Below, piece after piece: positions 34,699 to 41,955 of a stretch of DNA of 64,000 bases; positions within the stretch are counted from its first letter, which is position 1, and each line of letters begins with the position of its first letter. Source of the DNA: JADMIH01 sp036399775 (GTDB lineage Bacteria > Chloroflexota > Chloroflexia > QHBQ01 > JADMIH01); NCBI GenBank assembly GCA_036399775.1, contig DASWMJ010000048.1:34531-98530 (forward strand). The letters run 5' to 3'. A program made the translations under genes and the position numbers. A model generated the notes under the pieces. The model was not told where the DNA came from. It saw nothing but the letters and a program-made list of their open reading frames with translations, and ran no database searches.

Positions 34699-35154
34699 AT
34701 GACCACACGCCGACAGATACAGGTAGCTGACGAGATACAGCAGATCGTCTCGGTGCTTTTGCAGCGCGATATGAAGGACCCGCGCATCGGGTTCGTGACG
34801 GTCACGTCTGTGACGATTACGGGCGACCTGAAGTATGCGCGCATCTTCGTGAGCGTGATGGGCACGCCGGAGGAGCAGAAGGCCACTATGGACGCGCTCT
34901 TCAGCAGCCGGGGCTACGTACGCCGCGAGCTTGCCAGCCGCTTGAGCATACGCGCTGTGCCTGAGATACAGTTCAAGCTCGATCACGGCGTTGAGTACAG
35001 CGACCGCATAAACAGGCTGCTCAACGAGTTGAAAGAGGAAGATGCGAAGAAGGCGAGCGATGCTCCTGTGACTTCTGACGATGGCGCGAGCGAGACCTCC
35101 GGCGACATTGCGAAAGAAGAGAGTGTCGCCCCTCCCCAGGAGGAGGCGCGTTGA
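34699..35154 (+). CDS. rbfA: Ribosome-binding factor A
   Basis: The 151-residue protein has the RbfA KH-like core: RRQIQVADEIQQIVSVLLQR, DPRIGFVTVTSVTITGDLKYARIFVSV and VRRELASRLSIRAVPEIQFKLD. RbfA acts in 30S maturation, in 16S 5' end processing. The acidic tail (about 118-151) goes beyond the usual core of about 110. The ATG directly follows a repeat arm and has no Shine-Dalgarno site. Confidence 0.93.
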   Translation: MTTRRQIQVADEIQQIVSVLLQRDMKDPRIGFVTVTSVTITGDLKYARIFVSVMGTPEEQKATMDALFSSRGYVRRELASRLSIRAVPEIQFKLDHGVEYSDRINRLLNELKEEDAKKASDAPVTSDDGASETSGDIAKEESVAPPQEEAR

Positions 35155-36215
35155 GCGAGAGGGACGCAACCGCCGAGCCACCCAGCGACAAGGTGGTGGA
35201 CGAGCGCGTACCATCGTGGACGCTGCCTGAGTACAAGCAGATATGCGCCTGGCTGGAAGGGGCCGAGAAGATATGGCTGCCCCTCCACGTCTCCCCCGAC
35301 GGCGACTGCCTCGGCTCGTCGCTGGCTTTCGCGAAGACGCTACAGGCGCGTGGATACGATTGCACAGTTGTCTCTTCCGACCCCATACCGGCGATGTACC
35401 AGCCGTTGTTCAACGCCGAAGACGTGTTCATAGGCGCTGTACCCCCCGGCATGCCTGCCACCCATATAGCCTGCCTCGACATCAGCGACCCTAGCCGCAC
35501 GGGGGACTTCTACCAGGCTAACGAAGCCACCTTCAGGGGTGAGACCGGCGTCAAGCTCCTCAACATGGACCACCACGCCACCAACGTGCGGTTCGGCGAT
35601 CTTCAATTGCTGGACACGAGCGCGCCCGCCTGCGCCGAGCAGGTATTCATCGCCCTCAAGGAAATCGGCTGGCCCATAGACACGGAGACCGCCAACTACC
35701 TCCTCCTGGGCATCATCACCGACACGCTGGGCTTCCGCACGCCGTCGACCACCGAGCGCACCCTGCGTGTAGCCGCCGACCTGCGGGAGCGTGGCGGTGA
35801 CATGTTCAAGATAGTTGACCTAGTGTTCAACAGCCGCCCACTGTCGAGCATAATGCTGTGGAGCAAGGCGCTCAGCAGCGTGGCGACGGGTGCGGACGGG
35901 CGGGTGCTCTTCGTACAGGTCACGCCTCGGATGCTGGTCGAGGCAGACGCTAAGGAAGAAGAGCTAGAGGGGCTATCCAGTTATCTCGCGTCGGTGCGCG
36001 GCAAGGTCAAGGTAGCGGCTGTGCTCAAAGAGAGGGAGGACGGCACCACGCGTGTGTCGTTCAGGAGCAAGCCGGGGGTAGACGTTGCCGCCATAGCCCG
36101 GCACTTCGGCGGCGGGGGCCACCCACAGGCGGCGGGGGCCACCATACCCGCCACAGGCGAAGATGCAAGCCGCCTCTTCCTGCAAGCCTGCGCCGAGGTT
36201 TTGGATTCGGCGTAG
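35151..36215 (+). CDS. nrnA: DHH/DHHA1 phosphoesterase (NrnA-type oligoribonuclease/pAp phosphatase)
   Basis: The 354-residue protein starts at a TTG that overlaps the rbfA stop (TTGA); GGAGGAGG lies just upstream. It has the DHH motifs: HVSPDGDCLGSSLAF (about 43-58), CLDISDPSR, the diagnostic MDHHATN (about 140), and the C-terminal DHHA1 glycine-rich GGGGHPQAAGA. This family degrades nanoRNAs of two to five nucleotides and dephosphorylates pAp. It is commonly found between rbfA and truB, as here. Confidence 0.9.
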   Translation: MSERDATAEPPSDKVVDERVPSWTLPEYKQICAWLEGAEKIWLPLHVSPDGDCLGSSLAFAKTLQARGYDCTVVSSDPIPAMYQPLFNAEDVFIGAVPPGMPATHIACLDISDPSRTGDFYQANEATFRGETGVKLLNMDHHATNVRFGDLQLLDTSAPACAEQVFIALKEIGWPIDTETANYLLLGIITDTLGFRTPSTTERTLRVAADLRERGGDMFKIVDLVFNSRPLSSIMLWSKALSSVATGADGRVLFVQVTPRMLVEADAKEEELEGLSSYLASVRGKVKVAAVLKEREDGTTRVSFRSKPGVDVAAIARHFGGGGHPQAAGATIPATGEDASRLFLQACAEVLDSA

Positions 36216-36261
36216 CAGAGACGCAATATGTCGTTCCGAAGGCCACCTTCACCTCCGGCAG

Positions 36262-36332
36262 AGGTTCTTTATGGCTGGTAATTCATCAAATTGAGGCCGA
36301 AGGCTTCAATTTGATGAATTACCAGGTTCTTT
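36262..36332. mobile_element. Short hairpin insertion with 9-base direct repeats
   Basis: The 9-mer AGGTTCTTT at 36262-36270 recurs at 36324-36332. Between them, 20-base perfect inverted arms (36275-36294 and 36306-36325; TGGTAATTCATCAAATTGA) enclose an 11-base loop. The direct repeats look like a target-site duplication. It fills the gap between nrnA and the acetyltransferase gene. Confidence 0.6.
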
Positions 36333-36347
36333 AGAATCGCTTTCGAC

Positions 36348-36872
36348 ATGAAGATACGTTTACTGACAGAAGCAGACGCAGAAGATTACCAGCAGTTGCG
36401 CCTGCGGGTGTTGCGTGAGGAACCGGAGGCTTTTGCTTCTTCGTATGAAGATGCCGTAGACAGGCCGCTCACCGAAGTAATCAAGCGCTTGAAGAACGAG
36501 GGCGGCTCACCCGACAACTTCATCCTGGGGGCTTTGGACGGCGCGTTGGTGGGCATGGTGGGTATGTACCGCGAGCAGGGTATAAAGTTGCAGCATAAAG
36601 GCCACATCTGGGGCGTGTACGTGGCGCCGGAAGCGCGCGGGCGCGGCGTAGGTCGTATGCTGATGCAGAAAGCCCTAGCCCATGCCGCCACTTTGAGAGG
36701 GCTGGAGCAGGTCTACCTGGGTGTGGCGGCCAACAATACGGCGGCGCGGCAACTATATCTCTCGCTCGGCTTCGAGGTCTACGGCATCGAGCGCCACGCG
36801 ATGAAGATCGCCGGGCGATACATAGACGAGGAACTCATGGTGCTATGGCTGACCCCACAAACCCTGGCCTAG
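36348..36872 (+). CDS. GNAT-family N-acetyltransferase
   Basis: The 174-residue protein has the GNAT acetyl-CoA-binding motif A (GVYVAPEARGRGVGRMLMQKA, about 86-106) and motif B (LGVAANNTAARQLYLSLGFEVYG, about 125-147). The acceptor is unknown. TAGAAT lies ten bases before the ATG and no ribosome site is present. Its last 28 bases overlap the truB start, so it is wedged into the translation cluster and coupled to truB. Confidence 0.88.
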   Translation: MKIRLLTEADAEDYQQLRLRVLREEPEAFASSYEDAVDRPLTEVIKRLKNEGGSPDNFILGALDGALVGMVGMYREQGIKLQHKGHIWGVYVAPEARGRGVGRMLMQKALAHAATLRGLEQVYLGVAANNTAARQLYLSLGFEVYGIERHAMKIAGRYIDEELMVLWLTPQTLA

Positions 36873-37795
36873 ACGGCATCTTCAACATAGACAAGCCCAG
36901 AGGCATGACCTCGCACGACGTAGTGGCGAGGGTGCGCAGCATGATCCGAATGCGGAGTGCGGAACACGGAATGCGGAATCAATCGCTCCGCACTCGTGTA
37001 GGGCATGCGGGCACGCTCGACCCTATGGCGACGGGTGTGCTGCCAATAGTGGTGGGCAAGGCTACGCGCTTGGTGGAGTACCTGGCGGACGCCGACAAAG
37101 CTTACAGGGCTACGCTGGTGCTGGGCGCTACGTCCGACACATATGATGCGGAAGGCACGATCACTTCCAACCCTGACGCCCCTATACCGATGCAGGAGCA
37201 GATAGAGGAGGCGATAGAAGCATTCAGGGGAGAGATAGAGCAGCTACCCCCGATGCACTCCGCTATAAAGATGGGCGGCAAGAAGCTGTATGAATTGGCA
37301 CGCCAGGGCATAGAGGTAGAGCGCAAACCCCGGCTAGTGAACATTACCCGGCTGGATATACTTGGCTACAGGCCACCTCTCCTGCACATATTCGTGGAGT
37401 GCAGTAAAGGGACCTACATACGCTCCCTAGCGCACGACCTGGGGGCTGCCCTCGGCACGGGCGCGTACCTGGACGACCTCACGCGCACCCGACACGGCCC
37501 TTTCACCCTCGAAGATGCGACCACCCTGGACGGCCTGGAAGCAGCCTTCAAAGAGGTCACATGGCAAGAAATCCTCTATCCACCTGAGCACATCCTGGCA
37601 GGCTGGCAGAGGCACATAGCTACCTCGGAGGAAGAGGTAGCGATAACTCAGGGCAAGCCTTTGACGTTGCCACCACCGCAGGCTGGGGAGCGTCCCATGA
37701 TGGTCGCAAATCGGGCATCAGGCCAATTGCTGGCTGTGTTGTATTGGGACGAAGAGAAGAATGTTTGGAAGCCGAAGAAGGTTTTTACCACGTAG
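36845..37795 (+). CDS. truB: tRNA pseudouridine-55 synthase with repeat-derived insertion
   Basis: The 316-residue enzyme makes pseudouridine 55 in the tRNA T-loop. The N-terminus (GIFNIDKPRGMTSHDVVARVR) and catalytic motif GHAGTLDPMATGVLPI are intact, with catalytic Asp59. Between them, where relatives have about 14 residues from the histidine-aspartate pair to GH, there are about 27, the extra ones being MRSAEHGMRNQSLRTR-like and translated from a family B hairpin (36955-36995). Other conserved parts are YRATLVLGATSDTYDAEG, MHSAIKMGGKKLYELAR and KGTYIRSLAHDLG, and a C-terminal PUA-like domain. The start overlaps the GNAT gene. Confidence 0.92.
   Translation: MADPTNPGLDGIFNIDKPRGMTSHDVVARVRSMIRMRSAEHGMRNQSLRTRVGHAGTLDPMATGVLPIVVGKATRLVEYLADADKAYRATLVLGATSDTYDAEGTITSNPDAPIPMQEQIEEAIEAFRGEIEQLPPMHSAIKMGGKKLYELARQGIEVERKPRLVNITRLDILGYRPPLLHIFVECSKGTYIRSLAHDLGAALGTGAYLDDLTRTRHGPFTLEDATTLDGLEAAFKEVTWQEILYPPEHILAGWQRHIATSEEEVAITQGKPLTLPPPQAGERPMMVANRASGQLLAVLYWDEEKNVWKPKKVFTT
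36955..36995 (+). repeat. Family B hairpin inside truB
   Basis: GAGTGCGGA (36955-36963) and its complement TCCGCACTC (36987-36995) enclose GCGGAAT-type units identical in kind to those at 26802 and 26922. The whole unit is in frame. Confidence 0.75.
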
Positions 37796-37880
37796 CGCTA
37801 TACGAGAGCAGTTATCGGCACGCAAGACAGGAATAAAGATTATAAGTAAGTATTCAGAATAAAGGCAAAAGAATGTAGCT

Positions 37881-37969
37881 GTAGGGGCGAGGCATGCCTC
37901 GCCGTGATGGGGATGGCGTACCAACTTTGCGCGTGAACCCAGACAGGGCGGGGCATGCCTCGCCCCTAC
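37881..37969. repeat. Family E element with alternative inner word (GGCATGCCT)
   Basis: GTAGGGGCGAGGCATGCCTC opens and an inverted copy ending in CGCCCCTAC closes the 89-base element. The outer scaffold matches 15144-15231 but the inner word differs. It lies between truB and ribF in a 315-base gap. Confidence 0.8.
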
Positions 37970-38012
37970 CCTACAGATGAACGCGTTTAGTAGCAACATA
38001 CGTTATACTGCT

Positions 38013-38099
38013 ATGAATGCCCCGGTGAGGACACGCACCGAGAAGGCCATCAAGCAAATCAAACGCTACGGCGATAAGACACCCAAAAAGAGAGATTAG
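38013..38099 (+). CDS. Possible 28-residue basic peptide
   Basis: An ATG at 38013 opens 28 codons with usage like the neighbouring genes (MNAPVRTRTEKAIKQI, then KRYGDKTPKKRD). The product is very basic. TATACT lies at 38004-38009, and the stop is 11 bases before ribF. I do not recognise it, and it may be chance. Confidence 0.25.
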   Translation: MNAPVRTRTEKAIKQIKRYGDKTPKKRD

Positions 38100-38110
38100 A
38101 CTACCATAAC

Positions 38111-39052
38111 ATGCATACCATTACCGACCTGACGCAACGCGACCCCACCCCTACCATCTTAACCATCGGCTCATTCGACGGTGTACACCTGGGTCACCAG
38201 AGTCTTATCGGCAGCGTGGTGGAGCGGGCGCGTGCCAGTGGCGTGGCGGCTGTCGCCCTCACCTTCGAGCCTGCTCCGCGTGAGGTGCTGCGCCCCGGCC
38301 AGCCTATGGCCTACCTGACCCGCCTGCCTCAGAAGCTGGAATTGCTGGGCAAGACGGGCCTCGACGAAACGATAGTCGTGCCCTTCACACAGGAGCTATC
38401 GCAAGTGCAAGCGCCCGATTTCATAGCATGGGTGCGGCAATTCGTCCCTTTCGTAGAGATGTGGGAGGGCGAAGGCTTCGCGCTTGGGCACGGGCGCACG
38501 GGCAACACCGGCGTGCTGGCGCAACTCGGCACGGAGATGGGGTATAGCTTCCACATCGCGCCCCTGGTAGAAGTGGGAGGCGAGCCTGTGAGCAGCACGC
38601 GCATCCGGGAGGCCATAATGTCGGGCGACATGGAGACCGCTACCGCACTCCTGGGCCGCTACGCAACCGTACTCGGCACCGTCGTACCAGGCTCGCGCCG
38701 GGGTCGCGAATTGGGCTTTCCCACTGCCAACCTCGCCACCCCGCCCAACCTCGCCCTCCCAGCCGACGGCATTTACGCCACCTGGGCGACTCGCCCCGCG
38801 ACGGGTGATGTGCTGCCCTCCGTAGCCAGCGTGGGCACCCGCCCCACCTTTGAGGACGACGCCCGCCTGGTAGAAGTCTTCATCCTGGACTACGACGCCG
38901 ACCTCTACGGCGAAACCCTCACGACGCACTTCGTCAAGTTCCTCCGCCCTCAAGTGCGCTTCGAGGGCATAGAACCCCTCATAAAGCAAATGGCCGCCGA
39001 TACAGCCACCGCGCGAGATGTACTGGCTAGTTCCGTTGCGCCGGAGGCGTGA
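38111..39052 (+). CDS. ribF: Bifunctional riboflavin kinase/FAD synthetase
   Basis: The 313-residue enzyme makes FMN and then FAD. The N-terminal adenylyltransferase domain (1-180) has TIGSFDGVHLGHQSLI and SSTRIREAI. The C-terminal riboflavin kinase domain (about 190-305) has GSRRGRELGFPTANL, PADGIYATWA and VEVFILDYDADLYGE. The order truB-ribF is common in bacteria. Its TGA lies in the left arm of a composite element, and no FMN riboswitch is visible upstream. Confidence 0.94.
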   Translation: MHTITDLTQRDPTPTILTIGSFDGVHLGHQSLIGSVVERARASGVAAVALTFEPAPREVLRPGQPMAYLTRLPQKLELLGKTGLDETIVVPFTQELSQVQAPDFIAWVRQFVPFVEMWEGEGFALGHGRTGNTGVLAQLGTEMGYSFHIAPLVEVGGEPVSSTRIREAIMSGDMETATALLGRYATVLGTVVPGSRRGRELGFPTANLATPPNLALPADGIYATWATRPATGDVLPSVASVGTRPTFEDDARLVEVFILDYDADLYGETLTTHFVKFLRPQVRFEGIEPLIKQMAADTATARDVLASSVAPEA

Positions 39053-39174
39053 AACGTGAAGTGTATTTACGGAACCACAAAGACGCAAAGGAACGCAGAG
39101 TTCGCAAAGGTTCTGTGGGTTTTGAACCGCAGAGACGCAGAGGTTATTTTGGGTTTCACGCATCACGTTTTACG
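39048..39174. repeat. Composite palindromic element 3, overlapping the ribF stop codon
   Basis: The left arm CGTGAAACGTGA (39048-39059) contains the ribF stop; the right arm TCACGTTTTACG is at 39163-39174. Inside are GGAACCACAAAGACGCAAAG and TTGAACCGCAGAGACGCAG, the same two core units as the other copies. Confidence 0.8.
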
Positions 39175-39262
39175 AGTCTTAATCCGAATCGTAACCCCGT
39201 TCGTAGTTATTAGTGAAAGACAGACAGATAGACAATGAGTTCGCTCCTTCCTCCTTCTTAGA

Positions 39263-39305
39263 CCAGAACCCCTGCTACCTTATCGGTGACAGGGGTTCTG
39301 GTTTT
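39263..39305 (+). terminator. Rho-independent terminator of the nusA-ribF cluster
   Basis: Arms of 12 bases, CCAGAACCCCTG (39263-39274) and CAGGGGTTCTGG (39290-39301), are followed by TTTT. It ends the plus-strand cluster before the convergent peptidase gene. Confidence 0.75.
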
Positions 39306-39343
39306 ATGCTTGATATAATGTAGGGGAGGTTCCCCACCGGCTT

Positions 39344-40021
39344 TTACTCGTTGATGAACCAACCGATGCCAGGCGCGGCGTCGTTGGGCTGCGGGTAATA
39401 CTGGCGCAGCTTGCCGATGGTGTAGGGGTCGAGGGGCCTGCTGCCTGCCGTGTAGAGGGCGAAATGCAGGTGCAATACTCCACGCGCTCCCGTGTCGCCC
39501 GCCCACCCTAGAAACTGCCCGCGCTTCACGGTGAGGGTGCGCGACTGTGAGCCGAGGGGTATGTCGTCGGAGATAGAGGCGAGATGGCCGTAGTAGGTAT
39601 AGTAGGTCACGCCGTTGACGTTGTGCTTGACCCATACGGCGTTGCCCTGGCGGGAGGTGCAGTTGCCGCAAGCCTCGCCGTCCGCCGACGCGATAACGGC
39701 GAAAGTCTTCCAGGTGTTCAACCTGTTCACGCTGCCGTTGATGTAGTCAATACCGTTGTGGAGCCCGCCGCTGCTCGAATAGTACCACCCCGACAGGATG
39801 GACATTCGCTCGGTAGCCTCGAAGGGCAGAGTCAGGAAGGGTGTCGTGGCTTGCTGGGCGGCCACGGCATGAGCCGTATTGCCTGCATAAGGCACGAAAG
39901 CCGAAGCAAGCATGGCAAGGGCCAACGCAACGCCCGCGACATAAGAGCCGGTCTTGTTGAGAGACGTCGCCACGAAACGAATGCTGGGGAGCGACGAAAA
40001 CCGGGGAGTAGACATACGCAT
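39344..40021 (-). CDS. Secreted M23 (LytM-type) metallopeptidase
   Basis: The start is the ATG at 40021, with GGAGG 11 bases upstream; 225 residues. A signal peptide or anchor lies at about 25-55 (VAGVALALAMLASAFV). The catalytic domain shows the zinc motifs HNGIDY (HxxxD) and, near the end, HLHF (HxH), plus TYYGHLASI. M23 enzymes cut peptide cross-links in peptidoglycan, or act as LytM regulators when motifs are lost; here the motifs are intact. A cysteine pair (CGNC) may form a disulfide. Confidence 0.85.
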   Translation of the reverse strand: MRMSTPRFSSLPSIRFVATSLNKTGSYVAGVALALAMLASAFVPYAGNTAHAVAAQQATTPFLTLPFEATERMSILSGWYYSSSGGLHNGIDYINGSVNRLNTWKTFAVIASADGEACGNCTSRQGNAVWVKHNVNGVTYYTYYGHLASISDDIPLGSQSRTLTVKRGQFLGWAGDTGARGVLHLHFALYTAGSRPLDPYTIGKLRQYYPQPNDAAPGIGWFINE

Positions 40022-40230
40022 TGAAAAACTAACCTCCAATCAAAGGGACACAAGGTTTCACAGGCCGTTTAGATAATGTCCGGCACGACAAGGGGGAGTA
40101 TACCCGCACCACAAGCGTAAAAGCCAGCATTTCAAGCGCATTTTGGCGTTTTTACTACGCAGGATACGCTAGCTTACGTACCCATACCGTATGAAACTAC
40201 GTAGTAGCGATGAGCCTAAGGACCTATTAC

Positions 40231-40266
40231 GTAGGGATCAGGGGTCAGGGACCAGGGGTCAGGGTT
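40231..40266. repeat. Family A repeat (GGATCAGGGGTCAGGG units)
   Basis: This is in the opposite orientation to the long array at 40577-40764, so the two could form a large hairpin around the MITE. Upstream, 40022-40230 carries nothing I can name. Confidence 0.75.
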
Positions 40267-40347
40267 TTGGTCCACGCTGACATTGCGAGAACTGACTACA
40301 AGCGCCCACCCTCTGGCCGCAAAGCCCTAGCCCTTAGCCCCTAACCC

Positions 40348-40576
40348 TATTGGTGATAAGTTAAGGAATCTGTCACGATGTCAAGGTGCAAACAAGCATG
40401 ATTTTGGAGGCATACAACCCAAGTAGACCAATCCTATTATGGCCCTACTTCCCTGGAAAGTTGCTACTAGCACTAATAGTACGAGTGGCTTCCCAGGTTT
40501 TTGGTTGGGAAATGACTTCAAATTCATGCTCAAACCATCTTGACAATCGGCTAGATTCCTTAACTTATCAGCAATA
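40348..40576. mobile_element. MITE with 38-base inverted ends and TA duplication (IS630/Tc1 type)
   Basis: The left end (40348-40385) and inverted right end share TGATAAGTTAAGGAATCT with one mismatch in the outer 24 bases and more further in. Both termini begin with TA, and CCCTAACCC repeat sequence lies on both sides, so the element appears to have entered a TA in the family A array. The 229-base body has no transposase. IS630/Tc1-type transposases duplicate TA, which suggests the source family. Confidence 0.7.
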
Positions 40577-40764
40577 CCCTAACCCCTAACCCCTGATCCC
40601 TAACCCCTGATCCCTAACCCCTGATCCCTAACCCCTAACCCCTAACCCCTGATCCCTAACCCCTGATCCCTAACCCCTGATCCCTAACCCCTGATCCCTA
40701 ACCCCTGATCCCTAACCCCTGATCCCTAACCCCTAATCCCTGACCCCTAATCCCTGACCCCTAA
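40577..40764. repeat. Family A tandem array (TAACCCCTGATCCC units)
   Basis: About twelve 15-base units run head to tail with small variations (TAACCCCTAACCC and TAATCCCTGACCC). Units are adjacent with no unique spacers, so this is not CRISPR. It is the longest copy of the family A sequence in the window. Confidence 0.9.
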
Positions 40765-40837
40765 AATCGTGGTACGGCTCGTGCCATGTATATTCAGGTG
40801 CTATGATGAGGCACGAATGTTAGGAGGAGACTATCTG

Positions 40838-41869
40838 ATGTCACAAGTAGAATCTACGGTGCTGCACAAGATGACCAAGTTGCAGCGCATGCAAGCCGCT
40901 TTGACCAACCAGCCTGTGGACCGCCCGCCCGTATCGCTGTGGAGGCACTTCTACGAGTGCGAGCGCACGGCTGAGGACCTGGCGGGGGCGATGCTCGCTT
41001 TCCACAAGAAGTACGATTGGGACTGGATGAAGATAAACCCCCGTGCCTCTTACCACGTAGAGGGCTGGGGGGTGAAGACGAGCTATGGCGGCGGGCCGAG
41101 CGATAAGCCGCAGGTGAGCGGTCACCCCATCCAGGGTGCCAGCGATTGGGGCAGGTTGAAGCCACTGTCTACCAGCGAAGGTGTTTTAGACGAGCAGATC
41201 GAGGTGATAGAGCGCGTGGGAGAAGCGCTGGCCGGGGAAACCTACTTCATCGAGACGATCTTCAGCCCGCTCTCCATAGCCGCCGACCTCATGCCGGGCA
41301 AGCGCGACCTGCTGGACGTAATGAAGCAGGAGCCGCAAGCCCTCAAGGACGGCCTGGAAGTTATCACGCAGACGTTCGCCGACTTCGCACGACAATGCGT
41401 GCAGTGTGGCGCGAGCGGCATCTTCTTCGCCACGACAGATTGGGCCAGCCGCGACATGCTCAACGAGGAGCAGTGGGAGGAATGGGGCAGGCCCTACGAT
41501 TTGCGGGTGCTTGAGGCGGTGCAGGGCGCGCCCTTCAACGTGCTCCACGTCTGCAAGGAGAACAACCTCCTCTTCTGCCTGGCCGATTACCCCGTCCATG
41601 CCATCAATTGGGCCGTAGGCTCACCCGGCAACCCTGGCTTACGGGAAGTGCAGCTAAACACCGACAAGACGGTGATAGGCGGCTTCAAGAACGAGACCCT
41701 GCGCGAAGCCACCCCAGCCCAGATCACCTCGGAAGCAAGGCTGGCACGAGAGCAGACAGGTGGGCGGCGGTGGATACTAGGCCCAGCCTGCTCCATAGAC
41801 GTAGATTGCCCAGAAGAGAACGTCCGCGCCGCCCGCAACGCGGCTGACCAGTTGCAAGGGCTGGCCTGA
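40838..41869 (+). CDS. Uroporphyrinogen decarboxylase-family protein
   Basis: The start is ATG 40838, with TAGGAGGA 10 bases before it; 343 residues. The fold is that of URO-D/HemE and the cobalamin-dependent methyltransferases related to it: N-terminal QPVDRPPVSLWRHFY, the METE-like FIETIFSPLSIAADL, and the glycine-rich WAVGSPGNPGL and ILGPACSIDVDCPEENV. It lacks the clear RxxR substrate clamp of true HemE at the N-terminus, so the role is uncertain: haem synthesis or corrinoid methyl transfer. No haem gene lies nearby. Confidence 0.75.
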   Translation: MSQVESTVLHKMTKLQRMQAALTNQPVDRPPVSLWRHFYECERTAEDLAGAMLAFHKKYDWDWMKINPRASYHVEGWGVKTSYGGGPSDKPQVSGHPIQGASDWGRLKPLSTSEGVLDEQIEVIERVGEALAGETYFIETIFSPLSIAADLMPGKRDLLDVMKQEPQALKDGLEVITQTFADFARQCVQCGASGIFFATTDWASRDMLNEEQWEEWGRPYDLRVLEAVQGAPFNVLHVCKENNLLFCLADYPVHAINWAVGSPGNPGLREVQLNTDKTVIGGFKNETLREATPAQITSEARLAREQTGGRRWILGPACSIDVDCPEENVRAARNAADQLQGLA

Positions 41870-41892
41870 TTTCTCCCATCAGGAATTAGATT

Positions 41893-41947
41893 AGCAATAA
41901 AAATCCTCGGTTGAGCGCGGAGCGCTCAACCGAGGATTTTTATTGCT
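41893..41947. terminator. Bidirectional terminator between URO-D-family gene and alaS
   Basis: Perfect 26-base arms (41893-41918 and 41922-41947) have GC-rich middles (CCTCGGTTGAGCGC) and A/T runs at both ends. It separates two convergent genes and ends nine bases before the alaS stop. Confidence 0.9.
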
Positions 41948-41955
41948 TTAGAAAG

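Noticed and set aside
37796..38110. FMN riboswitch upstream of ribF
   Set aside because: The spacer holds a family E repeat and shows none of the conserved RFN element sequence that I can recognise.
40386..40589. Frame of 67 codons inside the TA-flanked MITE
   Set aside because: It has no transposase motif and runs out into the array; it looks like chance.
40577..40764. Array of regular short repeats that could be taken for CRISPR
   Set aside because: The units are directly adjacent, with no unique spacers, and no cas genes are near.
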